Source: Paracoccaceae bacterium
GTDB lineage: Bacteria; Pseudomonadota; Alphaproteobacteria; Rhodobacterales; Rhodobacteraceae
Assembly (NCBI GenBank): GCA_018223125.1
Contig: JAAEZA010000007.1
Span: 1-64,000 of the forward strand
Reading direction: 5' to 3'
DNA: 64,000 nt
The translations under genes were made by a program, and so were the position numbers. The notes beneath the pieces are model-generated. The model was not told the origin of the DNA and did no database searches. It worked only from the letters and a program-made list of their open reading frames with translations. Each line of letters starts with the position of its first letter. The stretch's first letter is position 1. This document shows positions 51,045 to 60,238 of this stretch, one piece after another.

Positions 51045-52712
51045 GTGATTATTCTTTCCTTCATCATACATCTTGCAGGGGCGACAATGTTGTTGCTCTA
51101 CGCGGTGCGGCTGGTGCGAACAGGGATCGAGCGTGCTTTCGGGGCTTCGTTCCGGCGTATCATTACGCGCAATGCAGGTGTGACAGAGGCTTCTGCAACG
51201 GGGCTGGTAATGGCGATCATCCTGCAAAGCTCCGCAGCAGTCGGACTGCTGGTGGCCGGTTTTGCGGGGACGTCGGCGCTCGGCTTCGGGCAGGGGCTGG
51301 CGATGACCCTTGGTGCGGACCTTGGATCAGCCCTGCTGATCCAGATCCTGTCCTTCCCGCTGGACTGGCTTGTGCCTTTGCTGCTGGCGGTCGGGGGGGC
51401 GACTTTCATTCATTCTGGCAGCCGCAATGTCAAGCAGGCAGGGCGGATCATCCTTGGTATTGCCTTTATTCTGATTTCGCTGCGGTTTTTGCGCGAGACA
51501 ATGGACCCGATCCGCGACAGCAACTTTCTCCCCGCGATTGCCGGTTATCTGGCGCAGGATTATGTGACGGCCTTCATTGTCGGTGCAACGCTGGCACTGG
51601 TGATGCATTCTTCTCTTGCAGTGGTGTTGATGTGTGTAACGCTGGTCAGCCTGAACGCCGTTCCGGTTGAAGCGGGGGTGTCGCTCGTGCTCGGCGCAAA
51701 TCTGGGGTCGTCCGTGATCCCTGTCTGGCTCAGCCGTGGCATGTCGCACCGGTCCCGCCGCGTGCCACTGGCCAATCTGGTAATACGGGGCAGTTGGGCT
51801 GTGCTGGCGGTGATCCTTGTGAACAATTTTCCCGTCCTTGCCGTGCTAAGCAGCGGACAGGCGGGGCAGACGCTGGTAAATGTGCACATTGCCTTCAACC
51901 TTGCGCAACTGCTGGTCCTGCCGTTCTGCCGGTTTATGGAAAAGCCGATGTTGCGGCTTCTGCCGGACAGGCTTGATCCCGAGGAGGTCACACCTGTCCT
52001 TCACCGCAGCGTTCTTGAAGACGAAACACCTGTGTCACCCAGTCTGGCGCTCGCCTCTCTTAAACGCGAAGCCTTAAGAATGACCCAGATTGTCGATGGA
52101 ATGATGCTGCCGGTGATGGATATTTACGGCAGCTATGACGCAGAACGCGCCGCATATATCAAGAACGAGGACAACGCGCTGAACAGTGCGCTTGACAGCA
52201 TCCGTCTTTATGTAGCGGCGATCCCGGGCGATACACTGCGTAAGAAAGAAAGCAAACAGGCAAGGGAGCTGACGGAATATGCAATCGCGCTGAAATCGGC
52301 CGGGGATATTATCGTCAAGACGATGCTGCCGCTGGCAGAAGAAAAGAACAAGGACAGGATCAGCTTTTCAGTCGCCGGACAGTCCGAACTGGTGAGCATG
52401 CACGAAAGGGTTCTGGCGAACCTGAAACTGGCCTCCAATGTGCTGGTGTCCGATGATCTGGCCAGCGCAAGGCTGTTGCTGGAAGAAAAGGCCGAGATGA
52501 CCCGAATGGAGCGCAGCAGTCGCAAAAAGCACCTGCGCCGTTTGAGTGAGGGGACCGCGAAAAGCTTTGAGTCCAGCGATATCCATCTGGAAACGACACG
52601 GGCGTTGAAGGAATTCAACAGCCATATTTCAGCGGTTGCCTACCCGATCCTGTATCGCGGCGGCCAGTTGCTTGAAACCCGCCTGATCGAGGAAATGGAT
52701 CGCGACAAATAG
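51045..52712 (+). CDS. Na+/phosphate cotransporter family protein with PhoU-like domain
   Basis: 555 aa from a GTG. First 330 residues are the NptA/PNaS membrane domain with its inverted repeat: GLVMAIILQSSAAVGLLVAG and, in the second half, ATLALVMHSSLAVVLMCVTL (the usual QSS is HSS here). Residues about 345-550 are helical and PhoU-like (ALRMTQIVDGMMLPVMDIYG, LKSAGDIIVKTMLPLAEEKN). It probably imports phosphate, or a related anion, with sodium. The altered second QSS motif may change specificity. Convergent with the next gene, 4 bases apart. Confidence 0.87.
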   Translation: MIILSFIIHLAGATMLLLYAVRLVRTGIERAFGASFRRIITRNAGVTEASATGLVMAIILQSSAAVGLLVAGFAGTSALGFGQGLAMTLGADLGSALLIQILSFPLDWLVPLLLAVGGATFIHSGSRNVKQAGRIILGIAFILISLRFLRETMDPIRDSNFLPAIAGYLAQDYVTAFIVGATLALVMHSSLAVVLMCVTLVSLNAVPVEAGVSLVLGANLGSSVIPVWLSRGMSHRSRRVPLANLVIRGSWAVLAVILVNNFPVLAVLSSGQAGQTLVNVHIAFNLAQLLVLPFCRFMEKPMLRLLPDRLDPEEVTPVLHRSVLEDETPVSPSLALASLKREALRMTQIVDGMMLPVMDIYGSYDAERAAYIKNEDNALNSALDSIRLYVAAIPGDTLRKKESKQARELTEYAIALKSAGDIIVKTMLPLAEEKNKDRISFSVAGQSELVSMHERVLANLKLASNVLVSDDLASARLLLEEKAEMTRMERSSRKKHLRRLSEGTAKSFESSDIHLETTRALKEFNSHISAVAYPILYRGGQLLETRLIEEMDRDK

Positions 52713-52716
52713 CTGT

Positions 52717-53232
52717 TTATCCGGGCACCGAGGACGTGTTTCCCTGTACCGGGCGCATTTTGTAGTTGGCGCCTGTCAAATAGCTTTCGATTTTTTCGAT
52801 CTTGATCCGGTGGGCCGTGGTCTCGGCCTCCTGCCGTTCCTGAACGGCCGCGTCCACCTGTGCCAATTCCTTTGCTGGCGGGTGCAGACGCTCGGCCCCC
52901 AGGCCGATTGCCAGCGCAAGAAGCGAACCTGCAACGATTGCTATGTTGGCTTTTGGATGGGTGAAAACTCCGGCAAGCAGGCCAAGCGAGATAAGGGCCG
53001 CCGACCCACCGATATAGACCGCCAGCCACATAAGGGTCTGCGCGCCCTGCATATGGTCCAGCGCAAAGGAATTCAGATGCATGATACCGAACATCACACC
53101 GGTTGAGACCACAACCAAAGTGGCAAATCGTACAGCGCCGCCTTCGTCTTGCGGGTGCTTGTTGCTGTCTTTCGAACCTGCATCTGCCATGTCCCGACGG
53201 GACGCCAGTGAATAATCCGCCTGCAAAGCCAT
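52717..53232 (-). CDS. Membrane protein of unknown function
   Basis: 171 aa, not recognised. Hydrophilic N-terminus (about 35 residues, KDSNKHPQDEGG), then helices at residues 36-52 (FATLVVVSTGVMFGIMH), 65-88 (LMWLAVYIGGSAALISLGLL) and 95-110 (NIAIVAGSLLALAIGLG), and a C-terminal coiled-coil-like stretch AQVDAAVQERQEAETTAHRI. The MFGIMHLNSF segment resembles small DUF305-adjacent membrane proteins, but that is only an impression. Convergent with the phosphate transporter. Confidence 0.75.
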   Translation of the reverse strand: MALQADYSLASRRDMADAGSKDSNKHPQDEGGAVRFATLVVVSTGVMFGIMHLNSFALDHMQGAQTLMWLAVYIGGSAALISLGLLAGVFTHPKANIAIVAGSLLALAIGLGAERLHPPAKELAQVDAAVQERQEAETTAHRIKIEKIESYLTGANYKMRPVQGNTSSVPG

Positions 53233-53437
53233 GCTCTTACCTTTCCGGTTTTTTCAGAACGTCTGCTCGGTGGATCAACGTCCCAAGCGATGAAAGGTTC
53301 CTAAAGCCTGTGGATAACTTTTCAGGCAGGCAGGATATTCTGTGGCGGTGCAGCCCGTTCAAGGGTAGGAGATACCGACTATGCCAAACAAGGGCCTGCG
53401 TTTTGAAACCTGAATTTCTGCTGTTCGGATATACGCA

Positions 53438-53866
53438 ATGATTGCATATCTTGGTCTGTTCGGCGCTGCCCTGATTGCTGCAACGATTCTGCCGCTTCAA
53501 TCTGAAGCGGTACTGGTCGGGTTGTTGTTAACGCAGGAGTATCCGGTTCTGATCCTGTTCCTTGTGGCCACCGCCGGTAATGTTCTGGGCGCGGTCATCA
53601 ACTGGTTTCTGGGCCGGTTCCTGCTGTCTTTCCGGCACAAGCGCTGGTTTCCGGCAGATGAACAGCAACTTTTGCGCGCTCAGGTCTGGTATCGCCGTTA
53701 CGGGCGCTGGTCTTTGTTGGGAAGCTGGCTTCCGGTCATTGGAGATCCCCTGACACTGGTGGCCGGGGTGATGCGCGAAAGGTTCCTGCCGTTCCTGCTG
53801 CTGGTCACCCTTGCCAAAGCGGGGCGCTATCTGGCGTTGATTTGGGCCACTGTGGTATGGTTGTAG
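53438..53866 (+). CDS. yqaA: YqaA family (DedA/SNARE-associated-like) membrane protein
   Basis: 142 aa, three to four helices. FGAALIAATILPLQSEAVLV, TAGNVLGAVINWFLGRFLL and LGSWLPVIGDPLTLVAGVMR match YqaA; the GDP motif and re-entrant loop are typical of the DedA superfamily. Possible role in lipid or small-molecule flux across the inner membrane; not established. The upstream gap 53233-53437 holds nothing that I can support. Confidence 0.88.
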   Translation: MIAYLGLFGAALIAATILPLQSEAVLVGLLLTQEYPVLILFLVATAGNVLGAVINWFLGRFLLSFRHKRWFPADEQQLLRAQVWYRRYGRWSLLGSWLPVIGDPLTLVAGVMRERFLPFLLLVTLAKAGRYLALIWATVVWL

Positions 53867-53897
53867 CGAAGCAGCCCCATGTGAAAGGCAATTGATT

Positions 53898-54212
53898 ATG
53901 AACGTACGAAACGCCGTGGCCGTGCTATGTATTCTGGCGTCTCCGGCCTTGGGGGATCAATGGACGGCGCAAAAATGCAGCCTCTACCAGATCGCCTTTC
54001 GTGATGCTGTTGGAATGCTGGGCGATGAAGGCTTGCGCGAAGTGTTCCTGCAACAGAATGAGGCTTTCATTACATCCGGCTGCACCGAACAAGGGCATGT
54101 CTGTGCGAAGACCCCACAAGAAATCAAGCTGGCGGATTTACTGACAGTCATGACCATGAATGAAGGCATGGCAAGCACCTTTGTGCCGTTCGGCTGCAAA
54201 CCTGCCCCCTAG
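53898..54212 (+). CDS. Small secreted protein of unknown function
   Basis: 104 aa from ATG 53898 with AAAGGCA upstream. Signal peptide MNVRNAVAVLCILASPALG then DQWTAQK. The mature part has four Cys (QKCSLYQIAF, TSGCTEQGHVCAKTP, PFGCKP), which could form two periplasmic disulfides. No homolog recognised. Convergent with the polyamine operon, 23 bases apart. Confidence 0.75.
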   Translation: MNVRNAVAVLCILASPALGDQWTAQKCSLYQIAFRDAVGMLGDEGLREVFLQQNEAFITSGCTEQGHVCAKTPQEIKLADLLTVMTMNEGMASTFVPFGCKPAP

Positions 54213-54235
54213 GGCTTATGCCTTCCCGCTTTCTG

Positions 54236-55012
54236 CTACCGGATTTTAGGCAGGCCCTGATCTTCGATTTCCCCAAGGTAATCGGTTGCTGAACGGTTCG
54301 GTTGTAAAGTTGCGCTGATCAATCCGCTGCCTGTTTCCCTGTGGACGACACGGTGGGCAGTAACCGCGTCACAAATCTGGCTCTTGCCGATATAGGTGAA
54401 ATGTTCTTCATCCCCGATCCGGTTGGCGTAAGCCACGGTAAGCCTGTTTTCGATCGCGCGGGCAGGGACAATGATGTCAGGCACCCAATGCTCTGGCGCC
54501 ATCAGCGCGGTCGGCACCAGTACCGCCTGCGCGCCCGCTTGGGCGGCTTCGCGGACCAGTTCGGGGAATTCCACGTCAAAACAGATCAGAACGGCGAAAC
54601 GGGTGTCTTTATAGTCAAACAGCAGCGGGGCAGAGCCGGCTTGAAAGACCGTCTTTTCCCAGTCACCGAACAGGGCCCGTTTGCGATAAATAAGCGGCTC
54701 TCGGCTGGCGGGCCGGAAAACCAGTGCCACGTTTTCGGTGCCCGCGAAGGTTGGCAGGTAGCTGCCCAACACGAATGCAACGCCGCTGTCATCGCATAAG
54801 GCTTGCAGGGCGGTGATTTCATCGGGTGTAACAGCGGCCGCGCAAGGGGCGACCTCTGCGGCGTTGCGATAATATCCGGTCAGGAAACATTCGGGAAAAA
54901 CGAGGATATCAACGCCATCTGCCTGTGCCTCCGCAAGGGCTTCAGCTATGCGTTTGCGGGCCGCGCCCACGCCGCCCGGGGGTGTTTCATCCTGCCAGAC
55001 TCCGATGCGCAT
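54236..55012 (-). CDS. Nitrilase-superfamily carbon-nitrogen hydrolase
   Basis: 258 aa from ATG 55012. Catalytic triad: Glu in LVFPECFLTGYY, Lys in YRKRALFGDWEKTVF, Cys in FAVLICFDVEFPELVREA. It hydrolyses an amide or carbamoyl group. As last gene of an operon for polyamine uptake and acetylpolyamine deacetylation, a polyamine-derived amide (for example N-carbamoylputrescine or a gamma-glutamyl or formamide derivative) is a likely substrate. It is shorter than typical AguB, so I leave the symbol empty. Confidence 0.85.
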   Translation of the reverse strand: MRIGVWQDETPPGGVGAARKRIAEALAEAQADGVDILVFPECFLTGYYRNAAEVAPCAAAVTPDEITALQALCDDSGVAFVLGSYLPTFAGTENVALVFRPASREPLIYRKRALFGDWEKTVFQAGSAPLLFDYKDTRFAVLICFDVEFPELVREAAQAGAQAVLVPTALMAPEHWVPDIIVPARAIENRLTVAYANRIGDEEHFTYIGKSQICDAVTAHRVVHRETGSGLISATLQPNRSATDYLGEIEDQGLPKIR

Positions 55013-55016
55013 GTCC

Positions 55017-56054
55017 CTATTCCCCCTGCTCTGAACTGAAACCCTGTAGCACATTCACAGCGTTCACGCCGATTTCTTCAACATCATAACCGCCTTCCAT
55101 AACAAAATGGGTTGGTAAACCGGCACGGGCAATGTCTGCGCCCATTGTGGTGAAATCACCGCTTTTCAGCTTGAAGAAACTGATCGGATCATTTTCAAAC
55201 GTGTCCACGCCAAGTGATACAATCAGCACATCGGGCGCATATTCCGCGATCCGCTCCAACGCTTCCGACAGGGCGGACTGCCAGACTTCAAACGGGGTGT
55301 CGGGGGGCATCGGGTAGTTGAGGTTGAACCCGTCACCTTTGCCGTCTCCGGTCTCGTCAGCGTGGCCGAGGTGGTAGGGGAAGGTTTCCAGCGGATCACC
55401 GTGCAAAGAGACAAACAGCACGTCATCGCGTGTGTAAAAGATATCCTGCGTTCCGTTGCCGTGGTGGAAATCCACATCCAGTATCGCCACCCGTTTCGCA
55501 CCTGTATCCAGATAATATTGTGCCGCAATCGCAGCGTTGTTCAAAAAACAATAGCCGCCATACATGTCCGCCGTTGCGTGATGCCCCGGAGGACGACAAA
55601 GCGAAAAGACACTTCCTGCGCCTTTGTTGATCCGGTCGGCCCCCGTCAGCGCGACCTGTGCACTGGCATAGGCGGCTTCCCATGTGCCGTCCGTCAGGCT
55701 GGTTTCGCCAGCGAGCGCGTAATAGCCGATCTGACCTTCGATGAAATTGGGCCGCTTGTCCGACATCCGGCGCCCGACCCATGTTGTGGGCATCGCCTCG
55801 CCCTTGAAACCGGCGTCAAGCCAGCGGTTCCATGCGGTTTGCAGGAATTCGACGAAATCCGGTTTGTGGATGGCAAGGATCGGGTCCAACCCGAAATCCT
55901 GCGGATCGCTGACAGGACCGAGGGCAACATCGCGCACCCTGCTAATCACATATTCAGCGCGGCTCGGCCGTTCATGGGGTTGCACCAGTTCGCCGCCGAA
56001 CAGTTCTGTTCTGGCATCCCGCAACCTGTGTTTTTCCGTGAATATGGTTTCCAT
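55017..56054 (-). CDS. Histone deacetylase-family amidohydrolase, probable acetylpolyamine amidohydrolase
   Basis: 345 aa, the size of bacterial acetylpolyamine amidohydrolases. Catalytic His pair in CRPPGHHATADMYGGYCFLN; zinc ligands in AILDVDFHHGNGTQDIFYTR (Asp, His) and LGVDTFENDPI (Asp); catalytic Tyr in VMEGGYDVEEIG. It would remove acetyl groups from acetylputrescine or acetylspermidine after import by the pot system upstream. Four bases before the nitrilase gene and 66 after potF. Confidence 0.9.
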   Translation of the reverse strand: METIFTEKHRLRDARTELFGGELVQPHERPSRAEYVISRVRDVALGPVSDPQDFGLDPILAIHKPDFVEFLQTAWNRWLDAGFKGEAMPTTWVGRRMSDKRPNFIEGQIGYYALAGETSLTDGTWEAAYASAQVALTGADRINKGAGSVFSLCRPPGHHATADMYGGYCFLNNAAIAAQYYLDTGAKRVAILDVDFHHGNGTQDIFYTRDDVLFVSLHGDPLETFPYHLGHADETGDGKGDGFNLNYPMPPDTPFEVWQSALSEALERIAEYAPDVLIVSLGVDTFENDPISFFKLKSGDFTTMGADIARAGLPTHFVMEGGYDVEEIGVNAVNVLQGFSSEQGE

Positions 56055-56120
56055 TGCCTGTCCCTCGCAAATGAAAAAAGCGCGGGGCATGCCTGTGATG
56101 ACCCGCGCTTGAACTGTGAT

Positions 56121-57155
56121 TTACTTCTTCAGGTTGGTCCAGATTTTGTCATAAACCGCCTGTGTTTCCGCGTTGCAAGCCTCTACAAAAACACCTTCAA
56201 TACCGGCAGGCGGGTTGCTTTCATGCATGGATGCCAGTTCGGGGTCGATGTACTCGGCAGTGCCTTGGATCACATCGGTATAGCGGGCAAAGTTCGTGAC
56301 CTGCGCGATGTTCTCCGGCTCCAGCAGGAAGTCCATGAATTTCAGCGCATTTTCACGGTTCGGCGCGTCTTTCAGCAAGACAACACTGTCCATCCAGTTC
56401 ACCCAGCCCTGTTTAGGGTAGGCGTATTTCAGCGTTTCGCGGGTCTCGCGGGCTTTGGCGGCATAGCCGTTGAAGATCATCCCCGCCGCGACATCCCCTG
56501 CGGCAAGAACCTCTTTCGCTGTGTCCGAGTTGAACGAGGCCCAATGGGGTTTGGCCGCTTGCAGCATGTCGTTCAGCGCCTTGAGCTGATCACGGTCGGT
56601 CGAACACTGGGGAATGCCCATATGCACCGCCGCCAGTGCCAGCACCTCACCCTGACTGTCCAGAACGTTGATCTTGCCGTGCAGTTCTTCGGGGGGATTG
56701 AAGATGATGTCCGTGGAGTCGATGTCCGCGGAATATTCCGCTGTATCTACGGCAAAACTGGTGGTGCCGCCCTGATACGGGATGGAGTGTTTCAAGCCGG
56801 GGTCATAAGCGGGATCGCTGAAGCCGCTTTTGACATTGCCGATATTCGCCAGTTCGCCAGATGCGATTTCATCTGCCAGCCCCTCTGCGATCAGGATGGA
56901 AACCATGTAATCGGTCGGAACCGCAACATCATAGGTGCCGATGGCGCCCGCTTTCAACGTGGCAAGCATGGCCTCGTTGGAGTCGTAGGTGTCCATGATG
57001 ACTTCGACATCATGTTCCTTGCTGAACTTGTCGAGCAGTTCCTGCGGGATATATTCAAACCAGTGATAGATGGCCAGTTTGCCCTCTGCCTGTGCGCCCG
57101 TCGCGCCCATCAAAAGCGCGGTGGCTGCTGCGGTGGTGGTAAGTAGTTTTTTCAT
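56121..57155 (-). CDS. potF: Spermidine/putrescine ABC transporter binding protein
   Basis: 344 aa from ATG 57155 (TGGAGA 5 bases upstream, so the GTG four codons earlier is not used). Signal peptide MKKLLTTTAAATALLMGATG, cleavage after AQA. Polyamine-binding features: LAIYHWFEYIPQELLDKF, TYDVAVPTDYMVSILIAEGL, PYQGGTTSFAVDT and KQGWVNWMDSVVLLKDAPN. PotF/PotD family. Ordered fourth in potG-H-I-F. Confidence 0.92.
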   Translation of the reverse strand: MKKLLTTTAAATALLMGATGAQAEGKLAIYHWFEYIPQELLDKFSKEHDVEVIMDTYDSNEAMLATLKAGAIGTYDVAVPTDYMVSILIAEGLADEIASGELANIGNVKSGFSDPAYDPGLKHSIPYQGGTTSFAVDTAEYSADIDSTDIIFNPPEELHGKINVLDSQGEVLALAAVHMGIPQCSTDRDQLKALNDMLQAAKPHWASFNSDTAKEVLAAGDVAAGMIFNGYAAKARETRETLKYAYPKQGWVNWMDSVVLLKDAPNRENALKFMDFLLEPENIAQVTNFARYTDVIQGTAEYIDPELASMHESNPPAGIEGVFVEACNAETQAVYDKIWTNLKK

Positions 57156-57179
57156 TTTTGTCTCCACTGTTGGTGTTTG

Positions 57180-57989
57180 TTAGGACGTTTTGTCTGTCCG
57201 GCTTACGAGATAGGAAATCAGAACCATCAGGACGGAAAAGCCCAGAAGCATGGTTGAAATGGCCATGATATTCGGCTTGATGCCCTGTTTGACTGCCCCG
57301 AAAATCGCCGTGGGCAGGGTTTCTACGCCAGCCCCTTTGACGAAGTTGGTGATGATGAAATCATCAAGGGAAATGATGAAGGCCAGCAGGAAGCCGGAAA
57401 TGATACCGGGCAGCATCAGGGGCAGCAGGATCTTGGTAAAGGCCTGCCGTTTGGTGGCGTAGAGGTCTTGCGCCGCCTGTTCATAACTGTCCTCGATCCC
57501 TTGCATCCGTGCGGAAATCGGCAGATAGGCAAAGGGGATGCAAAAGGCGATATGGGCCAGCAGGATCGTCAGCAACCCGCGGTCAAACCCGATAGAGTTG
57601 AAAAAGATCAAAGTAGCAACGGCGGTGACAATCTCGGGCACCATAAGGGGCAGGGAGATCAGCCCGAAAGACCAGGCCCGCAGTCGGAACTTGCCGCCGC
57701 GCACCATCGCCGTTGCAGCCAGTGTTGCGATGGCTGTTGCCACGCTCGCTGCAATGATCGCAATGACGAAACTGTTGCGGGCGGCGGTTTTGAACTTTGC
57801 GCTTTCCGGTCCTGTAAAGACATCAACGTACCAGCGGAACGAAAACCCTTCCCAGACTGCAATCGAGGCTGAAGCGTTCAGGCTGTATACCGCCACCACA
57901 ATCAGCGGTGCGTATAGTACAAAAAGACACAGCAGTGTGATCTGCAAAAAACCGGGGTAGGATTTGATGTCATATCTTTGACGTGTCAT
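57180..57989 (-). CDS. potI: Spermidine/putrescine ABC transporter permease
   Basis: 269 aa, six helices. The EAA coupling loop is [40 protein letters not shown] and [20 protein letters not shown] are PotC/PotI signatures. Pairs with the preceding permease. Three bases after it and 24 before potF. Confidence 0.93.
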   Translation of the reverse strand: MTRQRYDIKSYPGFLQITLLCLFVLYAPLIVVAVYSLNASASIAVWEGFSFRWYVDVFTGPESAKFKTAARNSFVIAIIAASVATAIATLAATAMVRGGKFRLRAWSFGLISLPLMVPEIVTAVATLIFFNSIGFDRGLLTILLAHIAFCIPFAYLPISARMQGIEDSYEQAAQDLYATKRQAFTKILLPLMLPGIISGFLLAFIISLDDFIITNFVKGAGVETLPTAIFGAVKQGIKPNIMAISTMLLGFSVLMVLISYLVSRTDKTS

Positions 57990-57992
57990 GGA

Positions 57993-58922
57993 TCAGCCCG
58001 CCTCTTTGTCGCTGCGGGCCTGTGCCCTTGCGTAGATTACCAGAATGATCAGCACCATCGTCAGCAGGATCATCGAGGCTGCCGCACCAAAGGGCCAGTT
58101 GCCCGCGTTGCCTTTGAACTGCTCTTCGATCAGGGAGCCGATCATGAAGTTCTTTGCACCGCCCAGCAGGTCGGGCGCCAGAAACGATCCGAGCGAGGGC
58201 ACAAAGACAAGAATACAGCCCGCCACAACACCCGGTTTCACAGCCGGAAGCACAATGTGGCGCAGGGTGATCCATTTGTTGGCATAAAGGTCTGCGGCTG
58301 CTTCGCTCAGCGTGAAATTATAGCGTTCCACTGCGGCATAGATCGGCAGCACCATAAAGGGCAGGTAGGAATAGAACAGTCCCACCTGAACCGCGAAGTT
58401 GGTGTTGATCATGTGAATGGGGGAATCCACCAGACCTGTCGTCATCAGAAAGGAATTCAACGGCCCTTCGTCGCGCAACAAAAAGCGCATGGATACCGTG
58501 CGGATCAGCAGGTTCACCCAGTAGGGGATCGTAATCAGAAAGACCCATATCACCCGTTGCTTTTCGGGACGGGTTGCAATGAAATAGGCGGTTGGAAAGC
58601 CGATCAGGAGGCTGAGAACAGTTGCCGCGCCAGCCTGCCAGATAGAGCGCCAGAAGATCGCAATATAGGTCCATTCGATTTTTGCGGGATCATCCCCGAA
58701 CAGGCCGCGGTCAAAGAAAAACTGGTCATAGGCCGCAAGGGAAAATTCCCAGATCACCCCGCCTCTGAACTCTTTGGTCAGAAAGGAATAGACCAGCATC
58801 AACAGGACCGGCGCCAGCACCATAATGCCAAGCGTGCCCCAGGCCGGCAGCAAGAGCCAGTTGCGGGCCTCTTTGTAAGTATCGGTGACGGCGTTGCCGC
58901 CCGAAGTTGCTCCGCCTGCCAT
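57993..58922 (-). CDS. potH: Spermidine/putrescine ABC transporter permease
   Basis: 309 aa, six helices with a longer first periplasmic loop. Coupling loop LSEAAADLYANKWITLRHIV; PSLGSFLAPDLLGGAKNFMI is the PotB/PotH hallmark. Its start overlaps the ATPase stop by one base. Confidence 0.93.
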   Translation of the reverse strand: MAGGATSGGNAVTDTYKEARNWLLLPAWGTLGIMVLAPVLLMLVYSFLTKEFRGGVIWEFSLAAYDQFFFDRGLFGDDPAKIEWTYIAIFWRSIWQAGAATVLSLLIGFPTAYFIATRPEKQRVIWVFLITIPYWVNLLIRTVSMRFLLRDEGPLNSFLMTTGLVDSPIHMINTNFAVQVGLFYSYLPFMVLPIYAAVERYNFTLSEAAADLYANKWITLRHIVLPAVKPGVVAGCILVFVPSLGSFLAPDLLGGAKNFMIGSLIEEQFKGNAGNWPFGAAASMILLTMVLIILVIYARAQARSDKEAG

Positions 58923-60013
58923 CAGTCCACCAGAAGCCGTGCGGCCCCATGCTCCATATTCACATAAACCGGAGTACCCGGATCGAAAATGCGCTGGTTG
59001 CCCCGTTCGGAGTTCGAGGTTCGGATGATGATTTCCGGACCGTCTGCCAGATCAACAAGGGTCGTAATATCAGTGCCAACGAAAATGTTTTCGCGCACAG
59101 TTGCCTTCAGGGCATTTCCGTCATCCTGTGTCGCTGTCAGGAACAGCCTTTCAGGACGAACGGACAGATGTACTTTGGATCCGGCAGCCACTTCCTCTAC
59201 CGACGGGCAGGTCAGCGCGTGCCCTCCGCCCAGATGGCAGATGGCCTGACCGCTTTCTATCCGGTCAACCGAAACGTCCAGAAGGTTGGTTTCGCCGATG
59301 AAATCGGCCACGAACATGTTGCGCGGTCTTTCGTAGATGTCCCGCGCATCCCCCAGTTGCTGCAACTCTCCCGATGACATGACAGCGATCCGGTCTGACA
59401 TGGTCAGGGCTTCTTCCTGATCGTGGGTCACGAAAATAAAGGTAATGCCGGTTTCCCGTTGCAGATGCTTCAGTTCCAGTTGCATGGCCTTGCGCAGCTT
59501 CAGGTCGAGCGCCGACAGAGGTTCGTCCAGCAGCAGAACCTTTGGCTGCGGTGCCAGCGCGCGGGCCAGCGCAACCCTTTGTTGCTGTCCACCCGAAAGT
59601 TGCGCGGGTTTGCGCCCCGCAAATTGGGAAAGCTGCACCAGTTCCAGCATTTCGCCTGCACGCTTTCGGGAATCCGATTTGGAATTGCCGCGCATTTGCA
59701 GCCCGAATGCCACATTGTCGAGCACGGTTTTATGCGGGAACAGCGCGTAGTTCTGAAAGACCGTATTCACAGGGCGTTTGTGGGGCGGCAGGCCCTCTAT
59801 TTCCTCTCCATACAGAAAGATTGCCCCTTCGCTCACATCTTCAAATCCGGCGATCATCCGCAACAGGGTTGTCTTGCCACAGCCCGAGGGGCCAAGAAGT
59901 GTAAAGAATTCGTTGTCCTTGATCGACAGAGAAATGGTTTTTAACGCGGTGAAATCGCCGTACCGCTTTACTGCGTCGCGGACTTCAATGGCGTTGGGTT
60001 GTTCTAAAGACAC
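58922..60013 (-). CDS. potG: Spermidine/putrescine ABC transporter ATPase
   Basis: 363 aa from a GTG. NBD: Walker A LLGPSGCGKTTLLRM, signature LSGGQQQRVALARAL, Walker B VLLLDEPLSALDLKL, His switch FVTHDQEEALTMSD. The last 110 residues are a TOBE-type regulatory domain (HLSVRPERLFLTATQDDGNA). First gene of the six-gene operon potG-H-I-F, deacetylase, amidase. Upstream lies the ATTAGG/CCTAAT repeat. Confidence 0.94.
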   Translation of the reverse strand: MSLEQPNAIEVRDAVKRYGDFTALKTISLSIKDNEFFTLLGPSGCGKTTLLRMIAGFEDVSEGAIFLYGEEIEGLPPHKRPVNTVFQNYALFPHKTVLDNVAFGLQMRGNSKSDSRKRAGEMLELVQLSQFAGRKPAQLSGGQQQRVALARALAPQPKVLLLDEPLSALDLKLRKAMQLELKHLQRETGITFIFVTHDQEEALTMSDRIAVMSSGELQQLGDARDIYERPRNMFVADFIGETNLLDVSVDRIESGQAICHLGGGHALTCPSVEEVAAGSKVHLSVRPERLFLTATQDDGNALKATVRENIFVGTDITTLVDLADGPEIIIRTSNSERGNQRIFDPGTPVYVNMEHGAARLLVD

Positions 60014-60096
60014 AGGCGCTCCCGGTTGGCGGTGGTGTTGGACAGGACAGTAAGAGAGCCTTCGGACCTTGGTAAGAATTGTCTCCCTCAGTTGAA

Positions 60097-60113
60097 ATTA
60101 GGAAAAACCTAAT
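60097..60113. promoter_or_regulatory. Inverted repeat upstream of the pot operon (candidate operator)
   Basis: ATTAGG-AAAAA-CCTAAT, perfect 6-bp arms, 84 bases upstream of potG in an AT-rich patch. Its spacing resembles a LysR- or GntR-type site. The other contents of 60014-60238 are two hairpins behind the flavoprotein gene. Confidence 0.42.
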
Positions 60114-60199
60114 GCGAGAATATTGAGCGGAAAAACCATGGAAATGCCTGAATTTTAATACTTTTGAAAAGCGGGGAAGGGCCGGATTTTTCCGGTTTG

Positions 60200-60232
60200 C
60201 AGGCAGCAGGGGGTGATGCCCCCTGCCGCCTG
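60200..60232 (-). terminator. Hairpin after the flavoprotein gene
   Basis: Arms 60200-60213 and 60219-60232 give a 14-bp stem (one G-T pair on the transcribed strand) with loop of 5, starting 7 bases after the stop. A second small hairpin CCGGA-TTTT-TCCGG (60182-60195) follows. No long T-run, so termination strength is uncertain. Confidence 0.55.
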
Positions 60233-60238
60233 TTCGGG

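Noticed and set aside
55362-57146. 594-codon plus-strand frame
   Set aside because: Antisense to the acetylpolyamine amidohydrolase and potF genes.
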